A DNA stretch of 64,000 bases from positions 2,232,001 to 2,296,000 of the forward strand of contig CAXXJE010000002.1 in NCBI GenBank assembly GCA_963675055.2. Direction: 5' to 3'. The notes beneath the pieces were generated by a model. That model was not told the DNA's origin, did not search any database, and saw nothing but the letters and a program-made list of their open reading frames with translations. The position numbers were made by a program, and so were the translations under genes. Below, piece by piece: positions 37,269 to 47,360 of this stretch. The stretch is from PGYT01 sp963675055 (lineage in GTDB: Bacteria > Bacteroidota > Ignavibacteria > Ignavibacteriales > Melioribacteraceae). Each line of letters begins with the position of its first letter. The stretch's first letter is position 1.

Positions 37269-39397
37269 TGTCCCGAATCTTTCACGAACAAACACGAGGA
37301 CTTAATTTCTTCAGGAGTATTCCTCATTAAATCGAAATTCAACTTATCTCCAACACCAAATATATTTATATCGGCACGAGGAGCGGATTGGAGAGCCTCC
37401 TGAAATGTTCCCTTAAGCACCTTAAACTCGGTCATCGAAGGCAGTCGGGTTCTGTCACTAAGACGGTTTAAAAATTTGTAAAGTCTTGATTCTTCAGCTT
37501 TATCTTCTGCTACCGTCACTAAGACTATTTTCCCCTCCCAGTTCAACTGAAGTTGGAGAGCAATCAGCATAGCAAGATGCCAGTTCGGACTTCTGTCGCG
37601 AAGCCAGAGATTTATATCCTTCTGCATACCGAAAGCGATTCTGCTGTGCTGACGCAGAATCATAACACCCAATTCGTACTTGCTTGCTATATTTACAAGG
37701 GTTGAAATGTTTTCATCTTTTTCGGTTTTACTTCCGAGAGTCAGGAAAAGTGTATTTGGACGGAATGCACCGCTTCGCAAAGTCTGGATTACTAGTTTTG
37801 TTCCGTGAAGAAAATCCTTGTCTTCCAGAACTGTAGAATTAATCAGAATACCTTCATCTCTTAGAGGTTGAACAAGTTCGTCGAGTGCGGTAGCAGTTTC
37901 TTCAGTATTCTCTTCTTTAACTGAAAAGGCAAACAGGCTTCCCGAAGGATAGGTGATGTTCCGAATGAACAATAGAGGTCCCGACCATACTGCCGGTTCC
38001 TCGATTGGAATTAGCAGATCCGGTTTCCATGCTACCTGGTGACGAGGGAATTTGGCCGCGATCCTGGATGCCTGCTCTGCCAATGCGAGAAACATTCCAC
38101 CGCGGATGTCACCCCAATCGGCTTTTAGTCCTCTCCTTGTCAGCCACACATATAAAATTACAATTATTACCAGTGCAACCACACTGAATATCGGATTAAT
38201 TAGAAGCATGATAAAAGCACAGCCAATCGCACCATATAATGAAACAAATCTGGGGACTTTAAATGTCGGACGGAAACTGATAATGTTCATGCTTTGCTGA
38301 ATGAAAACAACAAGGTTCAATGTGCCGTATGTAATCAGGAAGAACATTGTAATGAGCGCAGCAAGTGAGTTAAAGTCTCCCATAATAAGCGTTGCTATGA
38401 TTACCAGCCCGGTAAATATAACGGCGTTTCGAGGTTCGTTGTTCTTTGTCTTTTTTACGAAAATAGAACTAAACGGAATACTATTCTGCTCAGACAGGGC
38501 CTGCAAAATTCTAGGTGCGCCTATTATACTACCCAGTGCCGATGAGAATGTTGCCGCGAGTATACCTATCAGTACTAGTGGACCCGAAAGAGCTTTATCT
38601 ACCATTACCATTTGATTTGAACGCAATTCTTCAGGTGTTGCGAATAAGTGAACTGCATAAGCAAGTCCAACATAAATTATAAGTGTTACCCCAATCGACG
38701 AAAGCGTTCCAAATGGTATAGCTTTCCTAGGTTCTTTCAAGTCGCCGGAAAGATTTGCTCCGGCCATTATTCCGGTTACAGCCGGGAAAAATACAGCGAA
38801 TGCGAACCAGAAGTCGGCATCCTCAAATCCGCCTATTAATTCTCTGTTGGTCACTATCTCCCCCGGTGATAAAAGAAATGATACGATTGAAACGACTATC
38901 ACCCCGAGAATCAGGTATTGAACCCTGATTGCGAATACAGTACTAATGTATGAAATAGCAATAAGTACAGCCCAGGTAATAACGCCAACCAGCATGGCCG
39001 AGTGATCGGGGAATATCCTTAGCCAGCCTTCGGTAAATCCTGCAATATAAAGTGACGCGGAAAGAGTCTGCGAGACATAGAAGGGTATCCCTACGCTGCC
39101 CCCGGCTTCCAGTCCAAGACTTTTAGAAATAATTGAATATGCGCCGCCGGCACCGATTTTAATATTTGTGGTTATCGACGACATCGATAACCCGGTAGCT
39201 ATTGTTATACTCTTTGCCAGGATTATAATCGCGATTCCACCAAGTAAGCCCGCATTACCAACTACCCAGCCGAGTCGTAAATACATTATTACCCCGAGTA
39301 TTGTTAATACATCAGGAGTAAATACACCGCCGAATGTACCCAGTTTATTGCCGGGTGTAACAGATAATGCTTTTTTAAGTTTTTGGAATATATTCAT
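37250..39397 (-). CDS. APC-superfamily transporter, SLC12 (cation-chloride cotransporter)-like
   Basis: 715 aa. About 12 membrane helices fill residues 15-430, starting with GTFGGVFTPDVLTILGVIMYLRLGWVVGN, which is characteristic of bacterial SLC12/NKCC-like members; the FFPAVTGIMAGANLSGDLKEPRKAIP segment of helix 6 is also typical. A C-terminal cytoplasmic domain of about 280 residues (RADWGDIRGGMF then two alpha/beta segments) resembles the regulatory tail of these proteins. Probably transports K+, Cl- or amino acids with a coupled ion; specificity cannot be told from sequence alone. Monocistronic. Confidence 0.85.
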   Translation of the reverse strand: MNIFQKLKKALSVTPGNKLGTFGGVFTPDVLTILGVIMYLRLGWVVGNAGLLGGIAIIILAKSITIATGLSMSSITTNIKIGAGGAYSIISKSLGLEAGGSVGIPFYVSQTLSASLYIAGFTEGWLRIFPDHSAMLVGVITWAVLIAISYISTVFAIRVQYLILGVIVVSIVSFLLSPGEIVTNRELIGGFEDADFWFAFAVFFPAVTGIMAGANLSGDLKEPRKAIPFGTLSSIGVTLIIYVGLAYAVHLFATPEELRSNQMVMVDKALSGPLVLIGILAATFSSALGSIIGAPRILQALSEQNSIPFSSIFVKKTKNNEPRNAVIFTGLVIIATLIMGDFNSLAALITMFFLITYGTLNLVVFIQQSMNIISFRPTFKVPRFVSLYGAIGCAFIMLLINPIFSVVALVIIVILYVWLTRRGLKADWGDIRGGMFLALAEQASRIAAKFPRHQVAWKPDLLIPIEEPAVWSGPLLFIRNITYPSGSLFAFSVKEENTEETATALDELVQPLRDEGILINSTVLEDKDFLHGTKLVIQTLRSGAFRPNTLFLTLGSKTEKDENISTLVNIASKYELGVMILRQHSRIAFGMQKDINLWLRDRSPNWHLAMLIALQLQLNWEGKIVLVTVAEDKAEESRLYKFLNRLSDRTRLPSMTEFKVLKGTFQEALQSAPRADINIFGVGDKLNFDLMRNTPEEIKSSCLFVKDSGQESALV

Positions 39398-39525
39398 CGG
39401 GATAATTTAATCTTAAGTATGATTTCGACTGCTTAATATAGAATTTTCTATGATTTATAAAAGTATTTTCGGATAGTTCGATTAGTTTTTATTTTGTAAC
39501 GGCAATTAAATATTTTGGGGAAATT

Positions 39526-41103
39526 TTGGAACACGAATCTGTTAAATCCACAATAAGTATTGATCCCTCCTCAGGAGAGCAAATCGGAACCACGAAAATA
39601 ATGCAAGCTGAAGAACTGTACAAGACTTTCGAAAGAGCAAGTGAAGTTCAAAAAGACTGGGCTGCCCTGCCGTTAAACTCTAGAATTTCATACTTGCTTA
39701 AAGTTCGGGAGTATATTGTTGAACACTTGGATGAGATGGCGGATGTTATAAGTCGCGATAACGGAAAATTGAAAATGGATGCTCTTTCGGGAGAACTTAT
39801 TCCGATTACTATGGCCATTGGATATTATTGTAAAATCGCTGCAAAGGTTCTGAAGGATAAAAAACTAAATTCTGCGAATATAGTACTGGCATTTAAAAGG
39901 AGCCTTGTGAGACGTCTTCCAATCGGTGTTGTTGGAATAATATCTCCATGGAATTATCCTTTCTCAATACCGATGTTCGATGTTATACCCGGATTGTTGG
40001 CCGGCAATGCGATTATTTTAAAAACTGCTACCGAGACCCAGATGGTTTCCGGGATAATTAAGAACGCTTTTGAATATGCAGATATTCCGCAAGGTGTGAT
40101 GAATGTTGTAAATGTTCCGGGCAGGATAATAGGTGATTCATTGCTTGATATGGGGGTAGGGAAATTGTTTTTTACCGGATCTGTTGAGATTGGTCAAAAA
40201 CTTGCCGTTAAGGCTGCCGAAAACTTTATTCCTGTAAGTCTTGAATTAGGTGGAAATGATTCGATGATAGTATGTAAAAACGCAGATATTGATAGAGCGG
40301 TTGGCGGCGCAATCTGGGGCGGATTTCAGAATTCCGGTCAGTCTTGCGGCGGGATAGAACGAATTTATGTTGAAGCTCAAGTTTACGATGTTTTTATGGA
40401 TAAACTTAAAAAACGTGTTAATGGTTTGTATGCGGGAGCAGGGAGTGAATATTCGAATGATCTCGGATTTATTACAACAAATAAACAAGCTGAAACTGTT
40501 CGAGAGCATATACAGGACGCACTTGATAAAGGGGCGGAAGTACATGCTCAGTCCGGAGTCAGTTCAGCAGATAACAAATGTTTGATACCTGCAACTGTAC
40601 TTTGCAATGTTGATCATTCAATGAAAATTATGCGCGAGGAAACATTCGGACCTGTTGTTTGTGTGATGAAAGTAAATAATATTGATGAGGCAATTGAACT
40701 TGCTAACGATTCGGATCTCGGACTCACAGCTTCAATATGGACTAAGGATAATAAGTACGGTATTAATTTGTCAAGAAGACTGGAAACCGGAGTTGTTAAC
40801 ATCAACGATCATCTGATGAGTCATGGGATGGCCGAAACTCCTTGGGGAGGAATGAAAAAATCAGGTAATGGACGCAGTCATGGTGAGTTCGGAATGCTGG
40901 CAATGACTAATGTTCAAGTTGTTGTTAAAGATGTGCTTCCATTTGTAAAAAAGCATCTATGGTGGCATCCGTTTTCTGAAAAACTTTATAATACACTAAT
41001 TGGTCTTGTGCATATTTATAGTGGAAAGAATATTATAGTTAGAATTAAAGGATTGTTCGCTACAGTCAAAGCTATTCCAAGAATATTTAAAGCAGAAAGG
41101 TAG
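39526..41103 (+). CDS. Aldehyde dehydrogenase
   Basis: 525 aa; the frame begins at TTG 39526 with GGGG at good spacing, and no better ATG exists before conserved sequence. ALDH motifs: SPWNYPFSIPM, FTGSVEIGQKLA, general-base Glu in SLELGGNDSMIV, catalytic Cys in NSGQSCGGIERIY, and EETFGPVV. Oxidises aldehydes to acids with NAD(P)+. A C-terminal tail of about 50 residues beyond the usual end (WWHPFSEKLYNTLIGLVHIY, then basic) suggests membrane association, as in long-chain fatty-aldehyde enzymes. Followed after 7 bp by an unknown gene, probably co-transcribed. Confidence 0.92.
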   Translation: MEHESVKSTISIDPSSGEQIGTTKIMQAEELYKTFERASEVQKDWAALPLNSRISYLLKVREYIVEHLDEMADVISRDNGKLKMDALSGELIPITMAIGYYCKIAAKVLKDKKLNSANIVLAFKRSLVRRLPIGVVGIISPWNYPFSIPMFDVIPGLLAGNAIILKTATETQMVSGIIKNAFEYADIPQGVMNVVNVPGRIIGDSLLDMGVGKLFFTGSVEIGQKLAVKAAENFIPVSLELGGNDSMIVCKNADIDRAVGGAIWGGFQNSGQSCGGIERIYVEAQVYDVFMDKLKKRVNGLYAGAGSEYSNDLGFITTNKQAETVREHIQDALDKGAEVHAQSGVSSADNKCLIPATVLCNVDHSMKIMREETFGPVVCVMKVNNIDEAIELANDSDLGLTASIWTKDNKYGINLSRRLETGVVNINDHLMSHGMAETPWGGMKKSGNGRSHGEFGMLAMTNVQVVVKDVLPFVKKHLWWHPFSEKLYNTLIGLVHIYSGKNIIVRIKGLFATVKAIPRIFKAER

Positions 41104-41110
41104 TTTATTA

Positions 41111-41833
41111 ATGAATAATGAAAAATATGACTTGTTTATGTTGCTGCTCAAGTTGAAGTCATATCTTGTAAGCATGGTCGATGATGATACGGACGATAGT
41201 TCAGGTTTGTATTATACTGAGGAGTATCTGAGAGCTAAGTATCCTGATAAGAAAGATGAAGTTCTAAGCATGCTCCATAGGTATAAGTTGGAAAGTGACT
41301 ATGAAATTGTTTTTAATGAACAAGTACATCATATCTTTAAAAGTATGGTTGACGGGGAATCAAATGTTAGGAACCTTGACAATATACTAAAGCAGCAAAA
41401 AATTAACTCGTTCAGTCCCAGTGAAGTTGAAAAGTTCCTTGAAAACTTTCAGCTTAACCGTAATAACACTATAAAGGAAATGGTGGGACTATTACTAAAT
41501 GTTACTAAGCTATGGTCTGATTATCATGAAATTGAATCTCAGGTGGATGATTATATTGAACTGGACGAAAAGGAAGTGCTTCGACCCGATGAAGAAGAGA
41601 AATTTCAGGCATTGGATAAAACTGCTTCCAAATCACTGGATGAAATTAGTCTGCTAACCAAAGAGTATCTCGAATTATGGATTGACTTTTTATTCAAATT
41701 CGGCGGTGATGTTCAGCTTCGCGAGTTTACAGCTCAATTCGAGAAACTGAAAGAATCTGTTGATTACTATTATAACGAATTATTCCTAAAATCCGGGTTG
41801 CATCCTAAGGGTGATAATGAGGATAGTAATTGA
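41111..41833 (+). CDS. Unknown helical acidic protein
   Basis: 240 aa, rich in Glu, Asp, Lys and Leu, predicted almost entirely helical, without signal peptide or membrane segment. Segments such as DDYIELDEKEVLRPDEEEKF and EYLELWIDFLFKFGGDVQL show no family signature I recognise. It lies 7 bp after the aldehyde dehydrogenase gene with a good ATG, so it is very likely real and co-expressed. A cytoplasmic partner or adaptor is possible, but nothing specific supports that. Confidence 0.7.
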   Translation: MNNEKYDLFMLLLKLKSYLVSMVDDDTDDSSGLYYTEEYLRAKYPDKKDEVLSMLHRYKLESDYEIVFNEQVHHIFKSMVDGESNVRNLDNILKQQKINSFSPSEVEKFLENFQLNRNNTIKEMVGLLLNVTKLWSDYHEIESQVDDYIELDEKEVLRPDEEEKFQALDKTASKSLDEISLLTKEYLELWIDFLFKFGGDVQLREFTAQFEKLKESVDYYYNELFLKSGLHPKGDNEDSN

Positions 41834-41844
41834 ATTAGATGTGG

Positions 41845-44220
41845 TTATTGAAAATCGCTGACAGCGTCACTAATGCTGTTGAACGTTTTCAGTACCCGGT
41901 CCATTCCCGATATAAAAAACATTGTAGAAGGGGAGTTATCTTTGTTAAGCACAACTTTAAGACTTCCTCCTTCATAACTGATTTTTTTAAGATACTTAAC
42001 CAGTACACCGAGAAATGTAGAGTCCATAAATTCACAACGACCAATATCTATTATTAGTTTTTTAGTTCCCCTGTTTATAAGTCTTTCAAGATAGTTCTTA
42101 AATTCGGGAGCTGTGTTCGCTGTAGCACGGTCAATATTTACCGTTACTATATCAATGTCGTTATGTTCAAATTTCTGGTACTTGTATGTGAAGTCGATAC
42201 CGGATTCGATTTCCTTTTCCAACTCAGAAAGTTCATTGTTTCCATTAGCTGGTTTTTCTTCTATGATCTCCGGTTCCATCTGAATTTGGTCCGGTGGTTC
42301 GGGGTTAGTAGCAATTCCCTGTTCCTTAATTGTGTCCGGTTTTATCTCCGGTTCCACTATCTCAATTTGCGGTTCAGGATCGGGTGGAGCTGCGGTTGCT
42401 GCTTCATTCTCCGCAGATTTACTTTCAAGATCCTGAATCCTTTTAAGTAATTGTGCTTCGCGTTCTTTGAATGCTTCCAATTCTTTATTAGTCTCGGATT
42501 TAGTATCCGAAGCATCCTTAATAAGTTTATTTCTCTGTTCAAGAAGAGATGCTTCCAGTCTTTCAATATCATTTAATCTTTGTTCCAGAGCCTGCTCTGC
42601 AAATTGCTTCTCAAGCTCAAGGTTTTTTTCCCTCTCGTTTATTTCCTGTTCCCGCTTTTCAAGATTTGCGATTTCTTGTGTGATCGCCTCTTCACTCATC
42701 TGCTTTTCTTTGGCAAGGGATTCGGATAATAGGCTTAGCTCATTTTCTTTTTTATAAAGTTCATCTTCTTTTAGTTTTGCAGCGCGTATAATATCTTTTT
42801 CTTTCTCAACTTCTTCAAGCCTGCTGTGTAATTCCTCTTCCTTAATTTTTATCTGTTCCATCTCGCGAACCGTCTTCGCGCCTTTCTCGGTTTCTTCTTC
42901 AATTTGTTTTAACCTTGTTTCTATTTCCAGTTCCTTTTTTGCCAGTTCTTCTTCTTTATCAAGTATTTGCTCTACTTTAATTTTCTCTGATTCAAGTTGT
43001 TCATACTTTTCCTTCAGTTCATTTTCTTTCTGCTCAAGCTCTTTCTCTTTAAGAAGTGATTCCTCAACTTTTTGTTTCTCTTCTTCAAGCAGTTTGAACT
43101 TTGCTTCTATGGTTTTCTCTTTTTCCTTTAACTCTTCCTCTTTTTTTACTGCAATATCCAGAGCGGTTTTTGCTTTATTCAATTCAGCAAATTTATTTTC
43201 AAGAGCTCTTTCTTTTGCTTCAAGCTCCTTCTCTTTGGACGTAATTTTTGTCGCGTTCTCTTTTTCTTTTTTTAATTCATTCGCCTGCTTTAAAAGCTCA
43301 AGTTCCCGGGCTGCTAATTCCTTAGCTTTATTTAACGTATTCTCAACAAGCTGCTTTTCATTTTGTAGTGTTTTGTTTCTGTTCTTAAGTTCATCTTCCT
43401 GTTTCTTCAGTTCCAGAATCTTCTTTTTAATGAGTGCCTGCGCCTGAGCTTCCTCCTGAAGTAATGCCTCCTCTAGCTGTTCAATTTGCTTCTCCCGTTT
43501 CGATAATTCATGGAACTCCTTGTTCAGCTCAAGTTCTGCAAATTCTTTTTCCTTTTTAAGTGAATCTTCAAATCGTTTCAATTCCTGTTCTCGTTTAGAG
43601 AGTTCAGTATTACTTTCCTGTTCCGGACCTTCTATTTCCGGCTTCTCCCGATTCGTATTTATTGGAGGTGACTTCAGATGCTTATCTGTCTCTTTTTCCG
43701 GAGGATGTTCTTTAATTACTTGATCATCTGATCGTTTTCCTTTGAAATCGAAAGTAGCTGTGAAATTTCTTACCTGTCCGGATGTTTTGCTGGTCCGTTT
43801 CTGCAATACTTCTTCCTGTTCCGGGGGAGATTCAAAAAGATTGTTTTCAACTTGGGGATTATCTGCTATCAGTTTTTGAAGTTCCTTCCGTGAGATTGGC
43901 AGTACAATCGTTTCCGAAAGTGATACGCATGTTGAAAGTCGGTTAACGTTGCTTATTATTTCCTCGTATCCGAAAAAATCATTTGTGATTATAGTCTTCG
44001 AAAGGCTTTGTCTTTTACTCAGATTCACAAAATTGTAATCAATTATATTAACTTTTCCTTCAATCACCAGATAAACAAAATTCGAAGGTGATCCTTTACC
44101 ATAAATCAATTGGTTCTTTTCGTAAACAACAGGTTTCTTATTTACAAATTCTTTGGTGAGTTTTAGGATTCCGGTATCCCGGAACAGCTTGTTCCTTTTT
44201 ATTTGATCTATAAGACTCAT
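41845..44220 (-). CDS. cNMP-binding / long coiled coil / STAS domain protein
   Basis: 791 aa. The N terminus (about 15-135) is a cyclic-nucleotide-binding-like beta roll (KNQLIYGKGSPSNFVYLVIEGKVNIIDYN, then DFFGYEEI). From about 195 to 610 the sequence is almost pure Glu/Lys/Leu heptads, a coiled coil that could span roughly 50-60 nm. A Pro/Glu-rich linker (about 620-680) leads to a C-terminal STAS domain (about 690-791) with the phospho-site region CEFMDSTFLGVLVKYL. STAS domains act as anti-sigma-factor antagonists, regulated by SpoIIE phosphatases such as the one at 926-2851. The combination suggests a scaffold or switch linking a ligand sensor to partner switching. The RGD/RxA phosphate-cassette of true cAMP receptors is not obvious. 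Confidence 0.85.
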   Translation of the reverse strand: MSLIDQIKRNKLFRDTGILKLTKEFVNKKPVVYEKNQLIYGKGSPSNFVYLVIEGKVNIIDYNFVNLSKRQSLSKTIITNDFFGYEEIISNVNRLSTCVSLSETIVLPISRKELQKLIADNPQVENNLFESPPEQEEVLQKRTSKTSGQVRNFTATFDFKGKRSDDQVIKEHPPEKETDKHLKSPPINTNREKPEIEGPEQESNTELSKREQELKRFEDSLKKEKEFAELELNKEFHELSKREKQIEQLEEALLQEEAQAQALIKKKILELKKQEDELKNRNKTLQNEKQLVENTLNKAKELAARELELLKQANELKKEKENATKITSKEKELEAKERALENKFAELNKAKTALDIAVKKEEELKEKEKTIEAKFKLLEEEKQKVEESLLKEKELEQKENELKEKYEQLESEKIKVEQILDKEEELAKKELEIETRLKQIEEETEKGAKTVREMEQIKIKEEELHSRLEEVEKEKDIIRAAKLKEDELYKKENELSLLSESLAKEKQMSEEAITQEIANLEKREQEINEREKNLELEKQFAEQALEQRLNDIERLEASLLEQRNKLIKDASDTKSETNKELEAFKEREAQLLKRIQDLESKSAENEAATAAPPDPEPQIEIVEPEIKPDTIKEQGIATNPEPPDQIQMEPEIIEEKPANGNNELSELEKEIESGIDFTYKYQKFEHNDIDIVTVNIDRATANTAPEFKNYLERLINRGTKKLIIDIGRCEFMDSTFLGVLVKYLKKISYEGGSLKVVLNKDNSPSTMFFISGMDRVLKTFNSISDAVSDFQ

Positions 44221-44390
44221 CAGCTACAAGACAGATTTATTGTATAGGAATTACTAATATATTTGAATATCTAAAATAAACAAATATTTGAAGGATTTAC
44301 AGGACTGTATTTCTTATTAACTAAATATGAATGAGTATTTGTTGAATTGATGGAATATGTGGAAAGTATTGAGAACCTGAAAAAGGTTTG

Positions 44391-44707
<317 letters not shown>

Positions 44708-44710
44708 TTT

Positions 44711-44769
44711 CCGTTGCTCCCTGCCTGCCGGCGGGCAGGTATCCTGCTGAGCTACGTGGGCATAATTTA
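44711..44769. repeat. Direct repeat copy B, interrupted by a 20-bp palindrome
   Basis: CCGTTGCTC (44711-44719) and the 30 bases 44740-44769 match copy A exactly. Between them is CCTGCCTGCCGGCGGGCAGG (44720-44739), an imperfect palindrome of REP type. Copies A and B bracket the GIY-YIG gene, as expected for an insertion that regenerated the tRNA end. Confidence 0.9.
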
Positions 44770-44789
44770 TTAGAACTTGTAAAACCTCA

Positions 44790-44850
44790 ATCCTGCTGCT
44801 TGTCCGGTGTATCCCGATTTATCGGGAGAAGACGGAAGCTACGTGGGCAT
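44790..44850. repeat. Third partial tRNA copy C, split by a hairpin-forming insert
   Basis: ATCCTGCTG (44790-44798) and AGCTACGTGGGCAT (44837-44850) are adjacent in the tRNA but separated here by 38 bp (44799-44836) containing ATCCCGAT TT ATCGGGA within outer arms TCCG/CGGA. It is a degenerate copy of the same tRNA end. Confidence 0.75.
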
Positions 44851-44908
44851 TAGCCAGAATTTGAATGAGCAAAAATAGTTATATGACCTGTAAATTAAAA
44901 GAGAGTTG

Positions 44909-45790
44909 TTAAAGAAGTTGCTTTTTTGACTGTATGAAGTCCACAAGCTGGTTGAAGCTGTCTATTTCCTCATCGCTAAGCTCGTGCTCTACCATCGGGT
45001 AGGCGAGGAGTAGATGTCTCAAATTAAGGTTTTGAACGGCATATTCAATGTCGCTGTCAAAAACATCAGGCTCAGCAAAAGTCTTTTCAACGAATTTAAC
45101 GGCTGATTTAACGGAGCCTATATAATCTATTTTAGTGTTATTGCAAATATTTATCAGTACGTATAACTGGCTTCTTCTACATGCGACCAGTTCAACAACT
45201 GCCTCGGCTGCTTTTTTCCTGAAGTGCGTATACCTGGGAGCCTGAAGGAAAGAATTTGATGAAATATCGAGCAGCAAATCGATTATATCCGACTGACGAT
45301 GCTCGTACTTATTAAAATCTGCTACTGCTTTTTCAATTGCTGTTTTCAGAGCTTTGGGGAGCAGATTTTTAGCATCATCAATGTTTTGCTGTCCGCTTCG
45401 TATCTCTTTTATTATTTTTATCAGTTGAGAATAATTTCCCTCTTCAGCGGTTTTTTCAATTGGTGTTTGCTCTTCCGGATTTTTCTTTTCCCCCTTGCTG
45501 CGCCATTTTGTAATGCTTGAAGCTTTCCGCTGCTCCATACTTAGTTTTATTTCATTAATAGGTTCAACATTTGAAACTACTTTTATTCTGTTCTTATGCA
45601 GTTTATCCTTCATAAAATTGTAATACTGCTTGTCAGTATCGAAGCTTAATAGCGTATCTTTCCCAACCTGTCCGTAAGTTATTTTACCTACGATTAATGA
45701 CTGGTTAATCTGACGAATTGAATCTATAACTTTCTCAACCCTTTTCAGGTTCTTTTCATCGGTGACTATTGTGATTTTCTCAACGCTCAT
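44909..45790 (-). CDS. Unknown protein with helical C-terminal domain
   Basis: 293 aa. N-terminal alpha/beta segment (about 1-85: EKITIVTDEKNLKRVEKVIDSI, then a Lys-rich stretch), a charged linker (RSKGEKKNPEEQTP), and an all-helical C-terminal half (about 115-290) with leucine-rich helices, reminiscent of HEAT-like or TPR-like packing. No family recognised. Divergent from enolase; monocistronic. Codon use matches its surroundings, so it is probably an ordinary resident gene. Confidence 0.65.
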   Translation of the reverse strand: MSVEKITIVTDEKNLKRVEKVIDSIRQINQSLIVGKITYGQVGKDTLLSFDTDKQYYNFMKDKLHKNRIKVVSNVEPINEIKLSMEQRKASSITKWRSKGEKKNPEEQTPIEKTAEEGNYSQLIKIIKEIRSGQQNIDDAKNLLPKALKTAIEKAVADFNKYEHRQSDIIDLLLDISSNSFLQAPRYTHFRKKAAEAVVELVACRRSQLYVLINICNNTKIDYIGSVKSAVKFVEKTFAEPDVFDSDIEYAVQNLNLRHLLLAYPMVEHELSDEEIDSFNQLVDFIQSKKQLL

Positions 45791-46040
45791 AAAAAAGGCT
45801 TCATTTGTTTTCTGAAAATTAGTCCAGCCGGGTAGAAAGTCTGGTTCTTAAATCATTATTATAATCGAAAATAGAAATTAACTTTTTAGATTGAAAGTAA
45901 TGATATTTGAAAACTGTCCATAAAACGGAGGCGTAATTTAACGTAATTTTAAAACAGAAATTGATACCGCTTTAAATTGAATTTCGATGTCCTTTATTGT
46001 AATTTTAATATTGATTTTATTCAATTTAAGGAGAATAGTG

Positions 46041-47333
46041 ATGACAACAATTATTGATGTTCTGGGACGGGAAATTCTTGATTCCAGAGGTAACCCGACG
46101 GTTGAGGTTGAAGTTCTGCTGGAATCGGGGATAGTAGGCAGAGCAGCGGTACCGAGCGGTGCCTCTACAGGTGAGCACGAAGCAGTTGAGCTTCGGGATG
46201 GCGATAAAGCCAGATATCTTGGAAAAGGTGTATTAAAAGCTGTTGATAATATTAATGATAAAATTGCTGATGAGCTTATAGACTTTGACGCAACTGACCA
46301 GGTGGCAATTGACAACTTCCTGTGTGATCTCGATGGCACTCCCAATAAAGCTCAGTTGGGTGCTAACGCGATTCTGGGTGCTTCCTTAGCCTGCGCAAAA
46401 GCCGCGGCTGAAGCGCTTGGACTGCCGCTTTACAGGTACATTGGCGGAACTAATGCCAAGACCCTTCCGGTTCCTATGATGAATATTCTGAACGGTGGAA
46501 GCCACGCTGATAACACTGTTGATTTCCAGGAGTTTATGGTTATGCCTCATGGTGCTGAATCATTTGCAGAAGCTTTAAGAATGGGTACGGAAACATTTCA
46601 TTCACTTAAGGCTGTATTGAAGGCTAAAGGTTACAATACTTCCGTTGGTGATGAAGGCGGATTTGCACCGAACCTTAAATCAAACGAAGAGACTCTTGAT
46701 ATTATACTTGAAGCGATTGAAAAAGCAGGATATAAACCGGGTGAAGATATTAGTCTCGCACTCGATGTTGCATCCAGTGAGATGTACAAGAAAGAAAAGA
46801 ACGTTTACGAATTCTTCAAATCCGATAAGTCTGAAAAGACTGCCGAAGAAATGGTTGAAATTTATAAGAATCTCGCAGCAAAATATCCTATTATTTCAAT
46901 CGAAGACGGTCTGGACGAAAACGATTGGGACGGCTGGAAACTGTTAACATCCGAACTTGGTGGAAAAATTCAGCTCGTAGGTGACGACCTGTTCGTTACT
47001 AATACTGAAAGACTTGCAACCGGTATCGAAAAGAGTATTGCAAATTCCATTCTGATAAAAGTAAATCAAATTGGTACTCTTACAGAAACTCTCGACTGTA
47101 TCGAAATGGCGAAATGTGCAGGATATACAAATGTGATTAGCCACAGATCAGGTGAAACTGAAGATGCTACGATAGCTGATATTGCTGTTGCTACAAATGC
47201 CGGTCAAATTAAAACCGGTTCTGCAAGCAGAACTGACAGGATAGCTAAGTATAATCAACTTCTCAGAATTGAAGAAGAACTTGATACTACAGCAATCTTC
47301 CCCGGCAAATCAGCTGTTAATTGTAATGACTAG
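46041..47333 (+). CDS. eno: Enolase
   Basis: 430 aa from ATG 46041, which follows AAGGAG at proper spacing and gives the family start TIIDVLGREILDSRGNPT; an 18-codon upstream extension is rejected. Conserved motifs include PSGASTGEHEAVELRD, the Mg2+-binding DVASSEM and SIEDGLDENDWDGW, the catalytic Lys in ILIKVNQIGTLTET, and SHRSGETEDATIADIAV. Converts 2-phosphoglycerate to phosphoenolpyruvate in glycolysis. Monocistronic with its own terminator. Confidence 0.98.
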   Translation: MTTIIDVLGREILDSRGNPTVEVEVLLESGIVGRAAVPSGASTGEHEAVELRDGDKARYLGKGVLKAVDNINDKIADELIDFDATDQVAIDNFLCDLDGTPNKAQLGANAILGASLACAKAAAEALGLPLYRYIGGTNAKTLPVPMMNILNGGSHADNTVDFQEFMVMPHGAESFAEALRMGTETFHSLKAVLKAKGYNTSVGDEGGFAPNLKSNEETLDIILEAIEKAGYKPGEDISLALDVASSEMYKKEKNVYEFFKSDKSEKTAEEMVEIYKNLAAKYPIISIEDGLDENDWDGWKLLTSELGGKIQLVGDDLFVTNTERLATGIEKSIANSILIKVNQIGTLTETLDCIEMAKCAGYTNVISHRSGETEDATIADIAVATNAGQIKTGSASRTDRIAKYNQLLRIEEELDTTAIFPGKSAVNCND

Positions 47334-47360
47334 TTTTAAGTAGCAATTTTTATTGATGAG

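Noticed and set aside
42467..43723. Several Ser/Phe-rich plus-strand open frames opposite the coiled-coil gene
   Set aside because: They are the antisense of Glu/Lys/Leu-rich heptad codons; their composition is explained by that, with no start signals.
45987..46040. Upstream start extending enolase by 18 residues
   Set aside because: The extension is hydrophobic and unlike any enolase start; the ATG at 46041 has a proper AAGGAG site.
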